NCBI GenBank assembly: GCA_964621785.1
Contig: CAZUPD010000037.1
Location: forward strand, 1-64,000
Length of the DNA stretch: 64,000 bases
Reading direction: 5' to 3'
Source of the DNA: JACKDW01 sp964621785
Lineage (GTDB): Bacteria; Myxococcota_A; Polyangia; Nannocystales; Nannocystaceae
How positions within the stretch are numbered: the first letter of the stretch is position 1; the number at the start of each line of letters is the position of its first letter. The notes beneath the pieces were generated by a model. It did no database searches and had not been told where the DNA came from. It saw only the letters and a list, made by a program, of their open reading frames with translations. Made by a program: the position numbers and the translations under genes. Positions 45,181 to 53,839 of this stretch are shown here, piece by piece.

Positions 45181-45960
45181 ATGCCCCGTCTCGACCGCCT
45201 ACTCGCTCGCAATCTTGGTCTGAGTCGGCGCCAAGCCACCCGAGTCGTCCGCAGTCGCCGGGTGAACGACGTCGACGGTGTGGTGTTGCGTGATCCGAGC
45301 TTCAACCTCGCGCCGGCATCGCTCCCGCACACGGTCACCCTCGACGGGGAACCTGTCACATTGCGCAGTCGGTATCACTTGCTGCAGCACAAACCTGTCG
45401 GTGTGGTCACAGCACTTCGCGACCGTCGGCACCGGACCGCCTATGACTTGCTCGGCGAGGTGCCGCTGCGACGCGACCTCCGGGCGGTCGGACGCCTCGA
45501 CCTCGACACCTCGGGCCTGCTGTTGTGGACCACACAGGGCGACCTATTGCACCGCTTGACCCACCCGCGTTACGCGGTTCCGCGAATCTACCACGCGGCC
45601 CTTCGCGCCGCGTTTGCCCCGTGCCCGCCTGACCTCGAGCTCGACGATGGCTACCGTCCGGCGATTGTCGAGCTCGCCCCGCTCGCCACCCCGCATCCGG
45701 CCCTACGTGTGCCTGACGAAACAGGTGCACTTGCAACGATCACCCTGGCCTCGGGCAAATTCCATGAGGTCAAACGTATCTTTGCCGCCCTGGGAACCGA
45801 GGTTCTGGGCCTGTGCCGGGTCGCCTACGGCCCAGTGGTACTGCCCGACGACCTCGCGCCCGGTGAGCACCTCGAAGTCGACCTTCATCACCTGTTCAAA
45901 AACCTCCACCCGCGACCCACACAGCCGGAGCCTCACCCGTCCACACTGGAGGTCGGGTGA
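45181..45960 (+). CDS. rsuA: RsuA-family rRNA pseudouridine synthase
   Basis: 259 residues. An S4 RNA-binding domain (PRLDRLLARNLGLSRRQATRVVRSRRVNDVDG) precedes the catalytic domain with GRLDLDTSGLLL (catalytic Asp in RLD), LLQHKPVGVV and FHEVKRIFAALG. Members modify U516 of 16S rRNA (RsuA) or sites in 23S rRNA (RluB/E/F); the short length and S4 domain favour RsuA, but the exact target is inferred. I start at ATG 45181; the frame is open to 45115 but those codons do not resemble the family. Its stop overlaps the next gene start (GTGA), indicating translational coupling. Confidence 0.83.
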   Translation: MPRLDRLLARNLGLSRRQATRVVRSRRVNDVDGVVLRDPSFNLAPASLPHTVTLDGEPVTLRSRYHLLQHKPVGVVTALRDRRHRTAYDLLGEVPLRRDLRAVGRLDLDTSGLLLWTTQGDLLHRLTHPRYAVPRIYHAALRAAFAPCPPDLELDDGYRPAIVELAPLATPHPALRVPDETGALATITLASGKFHEVKRIFAALGTEVLGLCRVAYGPVVLPDDLAPGEHLEVDLHHLFKNLHPRPTQPEPHPSTLEVG

Positions 45961-46562
45961 GCGAACGACTTCGCGTCGCCGCCCGGGTTTCCGCGACCGC
46001 CGTCGAAGGCCCGTTTGTCCGCTACGCAGTGTGGGTCCAGGGTTGCTCCCTCGCCTGCCCCGGGTGTTGCAATCCCGAGATGTGGGCAGCGGACGCGGGG
46101 ACAGAGCTCTGCGTCGACGAGCTGGTCGGCGAGGTTCAGGCGGCCCGCAAGGCCCACCAAATCGAGGGTGTAACCCTGCTCGGCGGGGAGCCGTGCCAAC
46201 AACTCGCGCCCGTCATTTCATTTGTACAAACAATGAAATCCTTTGGGCTCGGCGTCATCGTGTTTACCGGCTATCGCCATTCCGAAGTCGCGGCGCTTTG
46301 CGGTGGACATGAACTGTTGGCAGCGGTCGATACCTTGGTCGACGGACGGTTTGTGCGTGCCCAACCAGAACCGGATGGGGCTCGACGGTTTGTCGGCTCG
46401 CGCAACCAAACACTCGTCCATCTCACCCCGCGCTACGCCGATCCGTCGCTGTGGCGCGGTCCGCCACAGGTCGAGATTCAGGTTTCGCCGACGGGCTCGT
46501 TGTCACTGCATGGAGCCCCCGAGCTGACGCGCAGGGTATTGGCGCAGTTGCGCCGCCGTTGA
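45957..46562 (+). CDS. NrdG-like 4Fe-4S radical-SAM-type activating protein
   Basis: 201 residues. The CxxxCxxC cluster motif reads GCSLACPGCC, preceded by EGPFVRYAVWVQ, matching the N terminus of NrdG/pyruvate-formate-lyase activase relatives (GPG.R...W..GC). TLLGGEPCQQ is the GGEP SAM-binding motif. No glycyl-radical enzyme such as NrdD is in this window, so the partner is unknown. It starts with GTG at 45957 overlapping the rsuA stop codon by four bases, so both are made from one message. The C-terminal ~60 residues (QVEIQVSPTGSLSLHG) are less typical. Confidence 0.75.
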   Translation: MSERLRVAARVSATAVEGPFVRYAVWVQGCSLACPGCCNPEMWAADAGTELCVDELVGEVQAARKAHQIEGVTLLGGEPCQQLAPVISFVQTMKSFGLGVIVFTGYRHSEVAALCGGHELLAAVDTLVDGRFVRAQPEPDGARRFVGSRNQTLVHLTPRYADPSLWRGPPQVEIQVSPTGSLSLHGAPELTRRVLAQLRRR

Positions 46563-46901
46563 TCGGTCACATCAATGTATGTTCATGCAATTGGAGCGCT
46601 GGGTGGCGGGTGAAGCCGGTCGTAACATGCGAGATCTGAATGCACACATGATGTCGGATTTGAACCGCGCGATTCGTGACATGGTCAATACTATCGGTTC
46701 GGACAGTTGAAAGATCAAATTCGCTTACGCGCACGCGTGAAACCGGACAAAAAATCGCGGTTCTGAACCACATGTACTAGCAACGATACGGCTGCGCGGA
46801 ACGTTGCTGAGCGATCTTCACCGACCGGCCGGCCGGCTACCGCGGTACCCTCCGCGGGCGAACCGAATTGCATGGTGTCGCATCCGTGGGAGTCAGTAGC
46901 C
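46563..46901. other. Intergenic region before the fibre-like gene
   Basis: 339 bases with no supported gene. AT-richer than its surroundings, with ATGTATGTTCATGCAATTGG near its start, a near-match to the dispersed motif. Confidence 0.45.
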
Positions 46902-49004
46902 GTGGAGATCAACAAGCGTACCCGAGCCGAACTCAAATCGTACTTTATCCGCAACGCCATTCCGAGCGAGGGCAACTTTTCTGATCTGATCGATGCTCCG
47001 CTCAACCAAAAGGACGACGGGATCTACAAACCCCCGGGGAGCCCGTTGAGCATCGAGGCCAGTGGGGACGATGCCAGTCAAAAAGATGTACTTGCATTTT
47101 ACCGTTCCTTTGCCGAAAACAACGCCGTCTGGCGCCTGTCCCTCAACCCGCGGCAAAACCCCAATGAGCCATCGACCGCCCGCCCGGGCCTGAGCATCTC
47201 CGATGCCGCTGGCAACGCCCGGCTGTTTGTCGACGAGGCGACCGGCCAAGTCGGGATCGGGACCGTCAATCCCGGGTATCCGCTGCACGTCGTCGGCGGT
47301 CCCAACATCGGGATGTTTGAGTCGACGGATTCCCAGGCCTACCTACGGATCATGACCAACGAGGGGCTCGGTAATCGCGTCGAAGTGTGCAACCGCCCCG
47401 GCGGGCGTCTGTCGCTGTATGTCACGGGTGCCGGAGACGCGGTCAACGTGTTGAAGGACGGTCGTGTCGGCGTCGGTGGTCCGGGTGACCCTTCGCGCAG
47501 CCTGAATGTGTTTGGGTCCGGGCAGGTCTCGCTACACGGCAAAGTCACCGACGCGACCGAAGCCGGGATTTACTGGGGGACGAACAATGACTACGCCATC
47601 GCCCGGACGGCTGGGGCCTGGAATGCCCCCACCTACCAACAGTTGGCGCTGAAGTGGATCACCGGGATCCAACTCGACCCGGGGGATGCGTACGGGCGCA
47701 GCTACGTCGAGATCCCCCGCGGAGGTCTGCGGGTGACATCGGGATCGACGGTGTTCGGACCGGGAAACCCCGACGGGATCGTAAAAGTTGCATATAACAA
47801 CAATGATTTCTTTGCGGTCAAAAACCAAGGAGCCGGGGCCGGGGAGATGCGTCTCGTCGGTTGGGGAAACGGCTGGAACTTTGATGTGTTCGGCGGCAAA
47901 CACCTGCATATCAACCGCGACGCGGCGACCAGTAGCAACACCTATATCGGTCGCAACGGCAAGGAGATGGTGGTCCAAAACAGCAATGGCTATGTCGGGA
48001 TACTGTGCAATCCTTCGGTGCCGCTACAGGTCAATGGCAACATTTGGTGCCAAAACCTTCGCGCCGACGTCGGCGTGATTGTCGGCCAGGGGAGCCTCAA
48101 CAATCACCTCGAATTCGACGGTGCACTGTACCGCCATAATGGGCAGGTGTACCTGACGGTCGACGACAACTTTTACGTACGCGACCACAAGGATTCAGGA
48201 AAGTCATTCCACTTCAATACCAACAACGGCACCTTCACGAGTACCACGGTGTCGACCAATACCGTGTCGACCAACGCGTTGACCACCAAGGCCCTTACGG
48301 TCAACGGCAACATCACGTGTCAAAATCTGCAGGCAAATAGCGGGGTTGACGTCGGGAAAAGCAACACCGGCCACATCGATTCCGACGGTGCGCTGTACCG
48401 TTCGGGCAATCAAGTCTACCTCACGGTTGGCGACAACTTCTACGTCCGTGACCGCGATGGCTCGCTGCCGTTTCGGTTTCAAACCAACAACGGAACGCTC
48501 ACCGCCACGGACGTGCAAGTCGAAAGCATCACCCTGAGCAAGACCCTCACGATCACCGATATCCATCGCCAGTCGCGTACGTTCAAGGTCGCCGGCGATG
48601 CCAACAAGTTCTACCCGGTGGTGTTCAGCGACCCGGGTTGGAATGACGGGATATTCCACCTCGAGTTGATGCGCTCCAGTACCCATATCGACGGCGAATG
48701 GTTGGGCTCACTCGTGGCTCAGTTTTTTGCACATTCAACGAATTGGGGTCACGGCTCGGTCTTCCGCCGCTGCGAAATCCACAGCACCCAACGGTTTGTC
48801 GCGTGGTACACAACCGCCGATCGTACAGCGGATTTTGTGGTGTGGCTCCGGGGTCAGCGGACCTACTATTGGCGCAGCAACTCCAATGCCCAACTCCTCG
48901 ACTTCAGCGCCAAGGCCAAGTCGCTCAACAACCAAAATTTTAATGTGCTGGACGCGGTCAACGATGCCCTCAAAGCCGACCACGTGTGGGATCATCGCCA
49001 CTAA
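46902..49004 (+). CDS. Tail-fibre-like beta-structured protein
   Basis: 700 residues from GTG 46902, which has GGGAG nine bases upstream; ATG 46872 would add 10 residues. The N terminus (INKRTRAELKSYFIRNAIPSE split by EGNFSDLIDAPLNQKDDGI) is a pattern known from phage-tail-like fibre proteins. The middle has repeated VGIGT.NP.YPLHV-type turns (as in chaperone-dependent fibre shafts). Two ~70-residue units near the C-terminal third repeat VNGNI.CQNL, DGALYR..GQVYLTV.DNFYVRD and F.TNNGT. The end (FAHSTNWGHGS... WYTTADRTADFVVWLRG) looks like a globular tip. No signal peptide and no phage or contractile-injection genes are nearby. Confidence 0.7.
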   Translation: MEINKRTRAELKSYFIRNAIPSEGNFSDLIDAPLNQKDDGIYKPPGSPLSIEASGDDASQKDVLAFYRSFAENNAVWRLSLNPRQNPNEPSTARPGLSISDAAGNARLFVDEATGQVGIGTVNPGYPLHVVGGPNIGMFESTDSQAYLRIMTNEGLGNRVEVCNRPGGRLSLYVTGAGDAVNVLKDGRVGVGGPGDPSRSLNVFGSGQVSLHGKVTDATEAGIYWGTNNDYAIARTAGAWNAPTYQQLALKWITGIQLDPGDAYGRSYVEIPRGGLRVTSGSTVFGPGNPDGIVKVAYNNNDFFAVKNQGAGAGEMRLVGWGNGWNFDVFGGKHLHINRDAATSSNTYIGRNGKEMVVQNSNGYVGILCNPSVPLQVNGNIWCQNLRADVGVIVGQGSLNNHLEFDGALYRHNGQVYLTVDDNFYVRDHKDSGKSFHFNTNNGTFTSTTVSTNTVSTNALTTKALTVNGNITCQNLQANSGVDVGKSNTGHIDSDGALYRSGNQVYLTVGDNFYVRDRDGSLPFRFQTNNGTLTATDVQVESITLSKTLTITDIHRQSRTFKVAGDANKFYPVVFSDPGWNDGIFHLELMRSSTHIDGEWLGSLVAQFFAHSTNWGHGSVFRRCEIHSTQRFVAWYTTADRTADFVVWLRGQRTYYWRSNSNAQLLDFSAKAKSLNNQNFNVLDAVNDALKADHVWDHRH

Positions 49005-49277
49005 CCCCGGTGCCGAGCATCCAATGGGAACCTCGCGGCAAAACCGTCGTAGGAATTCCGGTGATCCCGAATGCGGCATCTGAGCTCGCGGGACCGCGGC
49101 CGACGACTGGCGAGCGTCGGTTTGGTGAAAGCTCGCCGAGCGGAGCAGTCCGGCCGAATTCTCACGTGTGTTGGGTTGGCGATGCTGGCATGTGCCTCTC
49201 CGATTTCGTCGGAGATCCATGTTTCACTTCGGTGTGGGTATTTACCTGGACAGTTGGCCGATGCCACACTGGCGGCG

Positions 49278-50864
49278 ATGTCCGAGCGCAATCGAACCGT
49301 CCTCGAGAAACATGTTCTTCGGTGGTTGTTGGCCCCATTGCTGCTCGCCTGTGGCGGGAACGAGGGGGAGGTCGGTACCGACGGGAACTCGAGCGGGACC
49401 GAGACGACAGCGGGTCCGGGTGAAACCGATGCGAGTACTGGCAGCGACACGGACGGGACGTCCGACGGGTCAACCGAAACCACCGCGTCATCGGATTCGA
49501 ATACCGAGATGACGTCCGACACAACAACCACCGATAGCGAGACCGACAGCGAGACGGGGATCAACGAGGACGACCTCTACGACGCGCTCGCCGATATCGA
49601 GGGGATGACGGTGGAGGAGCTCGACTCGCCCTATCCGCAGTACCGGATGTTCCTGCTGACCTACCAGCAACCCCAGGATCACAACAACCTCGATGGAGTG
49701 TGGTTTCCCCAACGGATGGTGTTGAGTCATCTGGCACTCGATCAGCCGATGGTGCTGGCGACTTCCGGCTACGGGTTGCTGGGTCCGGGCTATCTGTCCG
49801 AACCGACAGTTCTTCTGGAGTCGAACCAGCTCGCCGTCGAGCAGCGGTTTTTTAGCGCGTCCAAACCCGAGCCCGCCGATTGGCAGTTTTTGACGATCGA
49901 GCAGGCGGCCACCGACCACCACCGGATCGTCGAGGCCCTCGCCCCGATCTATGGTGGAGTATCGTGGGTGTCGACCGGCGCGAGCAAGGGCGGGATGACC
50001 TCGGTGTATCACCGACGCTTCTTCCCCGATGATGTAGATGCAACCTTAGCCTATGTCGCTCCCCACAACCTCGCCGAGCTCGACGACCGCTACGGTCCCT
50101 ACATCGATATGATCGGCACACCGGCGTGTGTCCAGGCGCTCAAGGACATGCAGGCGACGGCACTATCCCGCCGCGACACGCTGGTACCAATGTTGGAAGA
50201 CTACGCGCAGATGAGTGGCAATAGCTTTGACCACGTCGGAATCGACCGCTCGTTCGAGTTTATGGTGATCGAATCGCGGTTTGTATTTTGGCAATACGGG
50301 GGGGCGCAAAACTGCGGCAGCATTCCGACACCCATGGCGAGCGACGCGGAGCTGTTTGCGTTTTTCGACGATACCGTCGGTTGGTCGTCGTTTTCGGACG
50401 ATTCGATCGCCTACTACGGCCCGTACTACTTCCAGGCGGCCCACCAACTCGGGGCACCGGCCCTGCCCGAGGACCACCTCGGCGATCTGCGTCTGTTTCC
50501 GGGCGAGGACACAGCGGCCCTCTACGCACCCGCGGGGACCGACCCCGTGTGGGACGCCGAGGCGATGCCCGATGTATCTGCATGGATGGATAGCCAGGGT
50601 GAACGCCTGATGTTCATCTACGGCGGACGCGATCCGTGGTCGGCGACGGCGTTCGATCCGGGCGGTGCCATCGACACCCATCAGTTTTGGGTGCAAACCG
50701 GCAACCACGGGGCCAACCTGTCGAAACTGCCAGACAACGAATTTAATGATGCATTTACAATTTTAAAGAATTGGATGGGTGTCGGCGACGTCGTGCCCGA
50801 GCAGTTGCAGGCTCGCCGCAGTTACGTGCAACCCTGGCCGGAATTTCGCCACGCAGGGTTGTAG
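49278..50864 (+). CDS. S37-family (tripeptidyl aminopeptidase) lipoprotein
   Basis: 528 residues from ATG 49278; lipobox LLAC (APLLLACGG). After a ~75-residue Thr/Ser/Asp linker, the domain matches PS-10/S37 peptidases of Streptomyces: YQQPQDHNN, FPQRMVLSH, the nucleophile motif TGASKGGMTSVYHRRFFP, YVAPHNL, a late Asp in GGRDPWS and His in TGNHGAN. The alpha/beta-hydrolase triad therefore looks complete. It probably removes tripeptides from extracellular peptides. The frame extends upstream to 49071 but with a second, unrelated hydrophobic stretch. Convergent with the heparinase-like gene, 25 bases apart. Confidence 0.82.
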   Translation: MSERNRTVLEKHVLRWLLAPLLLACGGNEGEVGTDGNSSGTETTAGPGETDASTGSDTDGTSDGSTETTASSDSNTEMTSDTTTTDSETDSETGINEDDLYDALADIEGMTVEELDSPYPQYRMFLLTYQQPQDHNNLDGVWFPQRMVLSHLALDQPMVLATSGYGLLGPGYLSEPTVLLESNQLAVEQRFFSASKPEPADWQFLTIEQAATDHHRIVEALAPIYGGVSWVSTGASKGGMTSVYHRRFFPDDVDATLAYVAPHNLAELDDRYGPYIDMIGTPACVQALKDMQATALSRRDTLVPMLEDYAQMSGNSFDHVGIDRSFEFMVIESRFVFWQYGGAQNCGSIPTPMASDAELFAFFDDTVGWSSFSDDSIAYYGPYYFQAAHQLGAPALPEDHLGDLRLFPGEDTAALYAPAGTDPVWDAEAMPDVSAWMDSQGERLMFIYGGRDPWSATAFDPGGAIDTHQFWVQTGNHGANLSKLPDNEFNDAFTILKNWMGVGDVVPEQLQARRSYVQPWPEFRHAGL

Positions 50865-50874
50865 TCCCGACAAC

Positions 50875-50889
50875 CTCACCAACCCGAGG
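50875..50889. repeat. Variant of the CTCACCAAC intergenic repeat with hairpin
   Basis: CTCACCAACCCGAGG; with the following TTAGGTG it folds as CACC-AACC paired with GGTT-A-GGTG. It occupies almost the whole 25-base gap between convergent genes and may terminate both. Confidence 0.4.
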
Positions 50890-52539
50890 TTAGGTGTGCG
50901 CCCGCAGGTAGACCGTGTGCACACCTTCGAAGGTACAGATGGCCACCGTACGCGGGGCTTGGCGACCGAGGCCTGTCCAGCCCTCGCTCGCCTCGACCCG
51001 CCACACGCACGCGGGCACGCCCTCGATCGTGAGGGTCTGCCCGCCACGGGTCTGGACCTTGAGGGTCGCACCGTTGGCGTCGACGCGGGCCGATGCCGGG
51101 ATGTGGTAGTGCACGGTCCCAGAGCAGGCGATCCGGCGACTTGTTGCTGGTACAAGTTGATCGCGGCAACTCAAGACCCCGTTGCGCCAGGCGAGTTTGC
51201 GCCGGTGGAGCACCGGCCAGCCAAAGCCACGCACCGTGCCCCCGAGGTGGTTGGGTCCGATGGTCAGATCGCTGACGTGGGCCCGACCGCCGATTCTGTG
51301 GCTAGCCCATAGTTCATGTTGATTGTCGGGCCCTTCGACAGGGATCACGGTGTTGTGCTGGGCCGTCGCCCGGCTCGCCTCGCGGTCCTGACCGGGGAGA
51401 TAGGTCCCAACACCGGCATCGACGAGCACGCGTTCGCGGCCCAAACTGAGCTCTAAGGCGAGTGCGTCGGCGTGGAGATGACCGACTTGGTGGGGTAGAC
51501 CGAGGCCGCCTGCGTTCCACAACACGGTCCACGGACCCCAACAGCGGCGGTGAAACCCCGAGCCCGGGGCATCGGCACATCCCTCGAGCGGCAGTTGTTG
51601 GTGGAGCTTGCGACACAGCCACGCCGGCGTGACCGGTGCCCGCAACTGGCTGTCCCCCCACAGGGCGACGTCGGCATCGGGATGGACAAACGCGGGCAAC
51701 ACCCGAACCATGCGGATGAGTTGCTGGTCGAGATAGGCGGTCGTCGCCGACAGTGAGCTGTCCCCTCGGACACTTCGCGCCCGCAGCAGCGAGACAACAC
51801 AGGCGAGCTGGGAGGCCAACAGACAGTGGTAGCTGGGGGTACGTTCGCGGTGCCCCCCATCGGCCGCGAGCTGATCTTCGACCGCGCGGACAAACCGAGG
51901 GACAAACCTGTGCCGCAACCCGGCAGCCAGTGGCCCACACATCCCGAGACCGGCGCAGGCAAGGGCCGCGAGGTTGGTCCACAGGTGATTGCCGTCGAGA
52001 TGATGTTCGAGATTGCCGGCGAGGTGCATGGCCTGGGCCGACAACGAGGCCAACATGTGCTGTTGCAACGATCGCTCGAGCCGGTCGCCCGTCCGCGCCA
52101 TCCATCCGAGCCACTGCAGGATGCGCATCGAGGTGGGGTAGGGTTCCCATCCCATGCCGCTGTGGTAGTGCGCGATCCAATCGGACACGGTGTTGGCACA
52201 GATCTCCTTGGGGGTCGAGCTGTCGGCGAGCCATCCGTGGTAATGCAACGTATAGCGAAACAGGGGTTCGCGGCCGGCCGCCGACCATCCCTGGGCCCAC
52301 GGATTGTGGGGTGCCTGAGCCAACAGGCAGATCCCTTGAGGGGTGTACGAACCCTCGCTGGCCGGTGGCAACATCCCGGCGAGGGCGGGGTGCACGGCGG
52401 TAAACCCCTTGCTCATACATATAAAAGGGTGGCGCGCCGGTCCCCGCACACGCATCTTGACCTGGTGGATGACCTGTTGACGCGTGAGGTGACGGACGGT
52501 CCGGAGCAGTGTCGGCAGGCGGGAGAGCGAGGTACCCAT
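50890..52539 (-). CDS. Heparinase II/III-family polysaccharide lyase-like protein
   Basis: 549 residues from ATG 52539. The alpha/alpha toroid part carries HLDGNHLWTNLAALACAGL and DGGHRERTPSYH, the latter aligning with the catalytic Tyr/His region of heparinase II/III. The beta-sandwich part has the family signature GHLHADALALEL, VLVDAGVGTYLPG and TAQHNTV. No signal peptide is evident, so it may act in the cytoplasm or be exported otherwise; in polysaccharide loci such proteins often act as lyases or as export/trim factors. It starts 7 bases after wecC, so the two are cotranscribed. Confidence 0.8.
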   Translation of the reverse strand: MGTSLSRLPTLLRTVRHLTRQQVIHQVKMRVRGPARHPFICMSKGFTAVHPALAGMLPPASEGSYTPQGICLLAQAPHNPWAQGWSAAGREPLFRYTLHYHGWLADSSTPKEICANTVSDWIAHYHSGMGWEPYPTSMRILQWLGWMARTGDRLERSLQQHMLASLSAQAMHLAGNLEHHLDGNHLWTNLAALACAGLGMCGPLAAGLRHRFVPRFVRAVEDQLAADGGHRERTPSYHCLLASQLACVVSLLRARSVRGDSSLSATTAYLDQQLIRMVRVLPAFVHPDADVALWGDSQLRAPVTPAWLCRKLHQQLPLEGCADAPGSGFHRRCWGPWTVLWNAGGLGLPHQVGHLHADALALELSLGRERVLVDAGVGTYLPGQDREASRATAQHNTVIPVEGPDNQHELWASHRIGGRAHVSDLTIGPNHLGGTVRGFGWPVLHRRKLAWRNGVLSCRDQLVPATSRRIACSGTVHYHIPASARVDANGATLKVQTRGGQTLTIEGVPACVWRVEASEGWTGLGRQAPRTVAICTFEGVHTVYLRAHT

Positions 52540-52546
52540 CGTAGGG

Positions 52547-53812
52547 TCAGGTTGCGCGCAGCAATCCAACTGGATCGATCACTGCGTGGCTTTGCAGGCG
52601 TTGGGCGTCGACCCTTTGGCGGAACAACCGGTGGGCGACAAGGATGACGACAATATCTGCGCGTTGCAAAGCGGTGTCGAGTTCCCACAGGCGAAGGTCT
52701 TCAAATGACGAAGATTCGAGATGGGGCTCGACCACCAACAGTTCGGCAATCTCGCTGCGCTGTCGCAACGCACGGACAACCTCGACAGCTGGACTTTCGC
52801 GCAGGTCGTCGATGTCAGGCTTGTAGCTGAGTCCCAAGCACGCGACCCGAGCACCGCGGTAGCGGGCCGCCCGGCGACAGACCGCCTCGACCACAATCGC
52901 GGGTCGTCCGTCGTTGACCCGTCTGGCCGTCTGGATCAGCGGAGTGTGGTCGGGTGCCACGGCGGCGATAAACCACGGATCGACGGCGATGCAGTGACCG
53001 CCAACACCAGGCCCGGGACGTAGGATCGACACCCGCGGATGGTGGTTGGCGAGTTTGATGACTTCCCATGGATCGAGCTCGAGATGTTCACAGACGTTGG
53101 CGAGTTCGTTGGCAAACGCGATGTTGAGATCGCGAAAAGCATTTTCGGACAGCTTGGTCAGCTCGGCGATGTCGGCCTGGGTGGCATGGACTTCGCCGCG
53201 GACAAACCCCTGGTAAAACGCGACCGCCCGTGCGGTACAGGCTTCGGTGACACCACCGACGACCCGGGCATTCTCCACCACCTCGCGGATCACCGCGCCG
53301 GGGAGCACACGTTCTGGTGCATGTGCAACAAAAATGTTGTCGCCGGCGACAAACCCGTGCTCGCCGAGGATCTTGGCGACGACACAGCGGGTCGTCGTGG
53401 GCGGCGAGGTCGACTCCAAAACGACCAAGTTCCCCGGACGCAGAGCCGGGACAAGGGCACGGGTGGCCGCTTCGACTGCGTGCAGATCGGGTGTGTGCCC
53501 GGGACCCAACGGCGTCGGTACACACAGCAAAAACACATCCGCTGCGACGGGCGTGGGCCCGATCGCCTGCAAGGTTCCTTTGGCCACCGCCGCGCGGACC
53601 AGCGCATCGAGTTCGGGCTCGACGATATGCACCTCGCCGCGACCGATACGTTCGACAACCTCCGCGCGGGTATCGATCCCCGCGACCCGCCGCCCGAGTG
53701 TCGCAAGCACGGCAGCAGTGGGTAACCCGACGTAGCCGAGGCCGACCACACAGACATCAAAATCGGGTCTTTGCTCGCCCGAGCTCGATTGTACAGAGTT
53801 TGCAACGTTCAC
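52547..53812 (-). CDS. wecC: UDP-N-acetyl-D-mannosamine dehydrogenase
   Basis: Oxidises UDP-ManNAc to UDP-ManNAcA with two NAD+; 421 residues. Rossmann motif VVGLGYVGLP (22-31), APERVLPG, ELTKLSENAFRDLNIAFANE with the catalytic Lys, GPGVGGHCIAVDPWF with the catalytic Cys, and CLGLSYKPDIDDLRESPA in the second domain. The start is a GTG at 53812, only 27 bases from the divergent wecB ATG, leaving little space for two promoters. Substrate choice (ManNAc rather than Glc) rests on family resemblance and the neighbouring epimerase. Confidence 0.88.
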   Translation of the reverse strand: MNVANSVQSSSGEQRPDFDVCVVGLGYVGLPTAAVLATLGRRVAGIDTRAEVVERIGRGEVHIVEPELDALVRAAVAKGTLQAIGPTPVAADVFLLCVPTPLGPGHTPDLHAVEAATRALVPALRPGNLVVLESTSPPTTTRCVVAKILGEHGFVAGDNIFVAHAPERVLPGAVIREVVENARVVGGVTEACTARAVAFYQGFVRGEVHATQADIAELTKLSENAFRDLNIAFANELANVCEHLELDPWEVIKLANHHPRVSILRPGPGVGGHCIAVDPWFIAAVAPDHTPLIQTARRVNDGRPAIVVEAVCRRAARYRGARVACLGLSYKPDIDDLRESPAVEVVRALRQRSEIAELLVVEPHLESSSFEDLRLWELDTALQRADIVVILVAHRLFRQRVDAQRLQSHAVIDPVGLLRAT

Positions 53813-53839
53813 CGATCGCCATGCTATAGCCGGGTGGGA

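Noticed and set aside
46902..49004. Prophage remnant
   Set aside because: Only a fibre-like protein is present; no integrase, capsid, terminase, lysis genes or attachment repeats were seen nearby.
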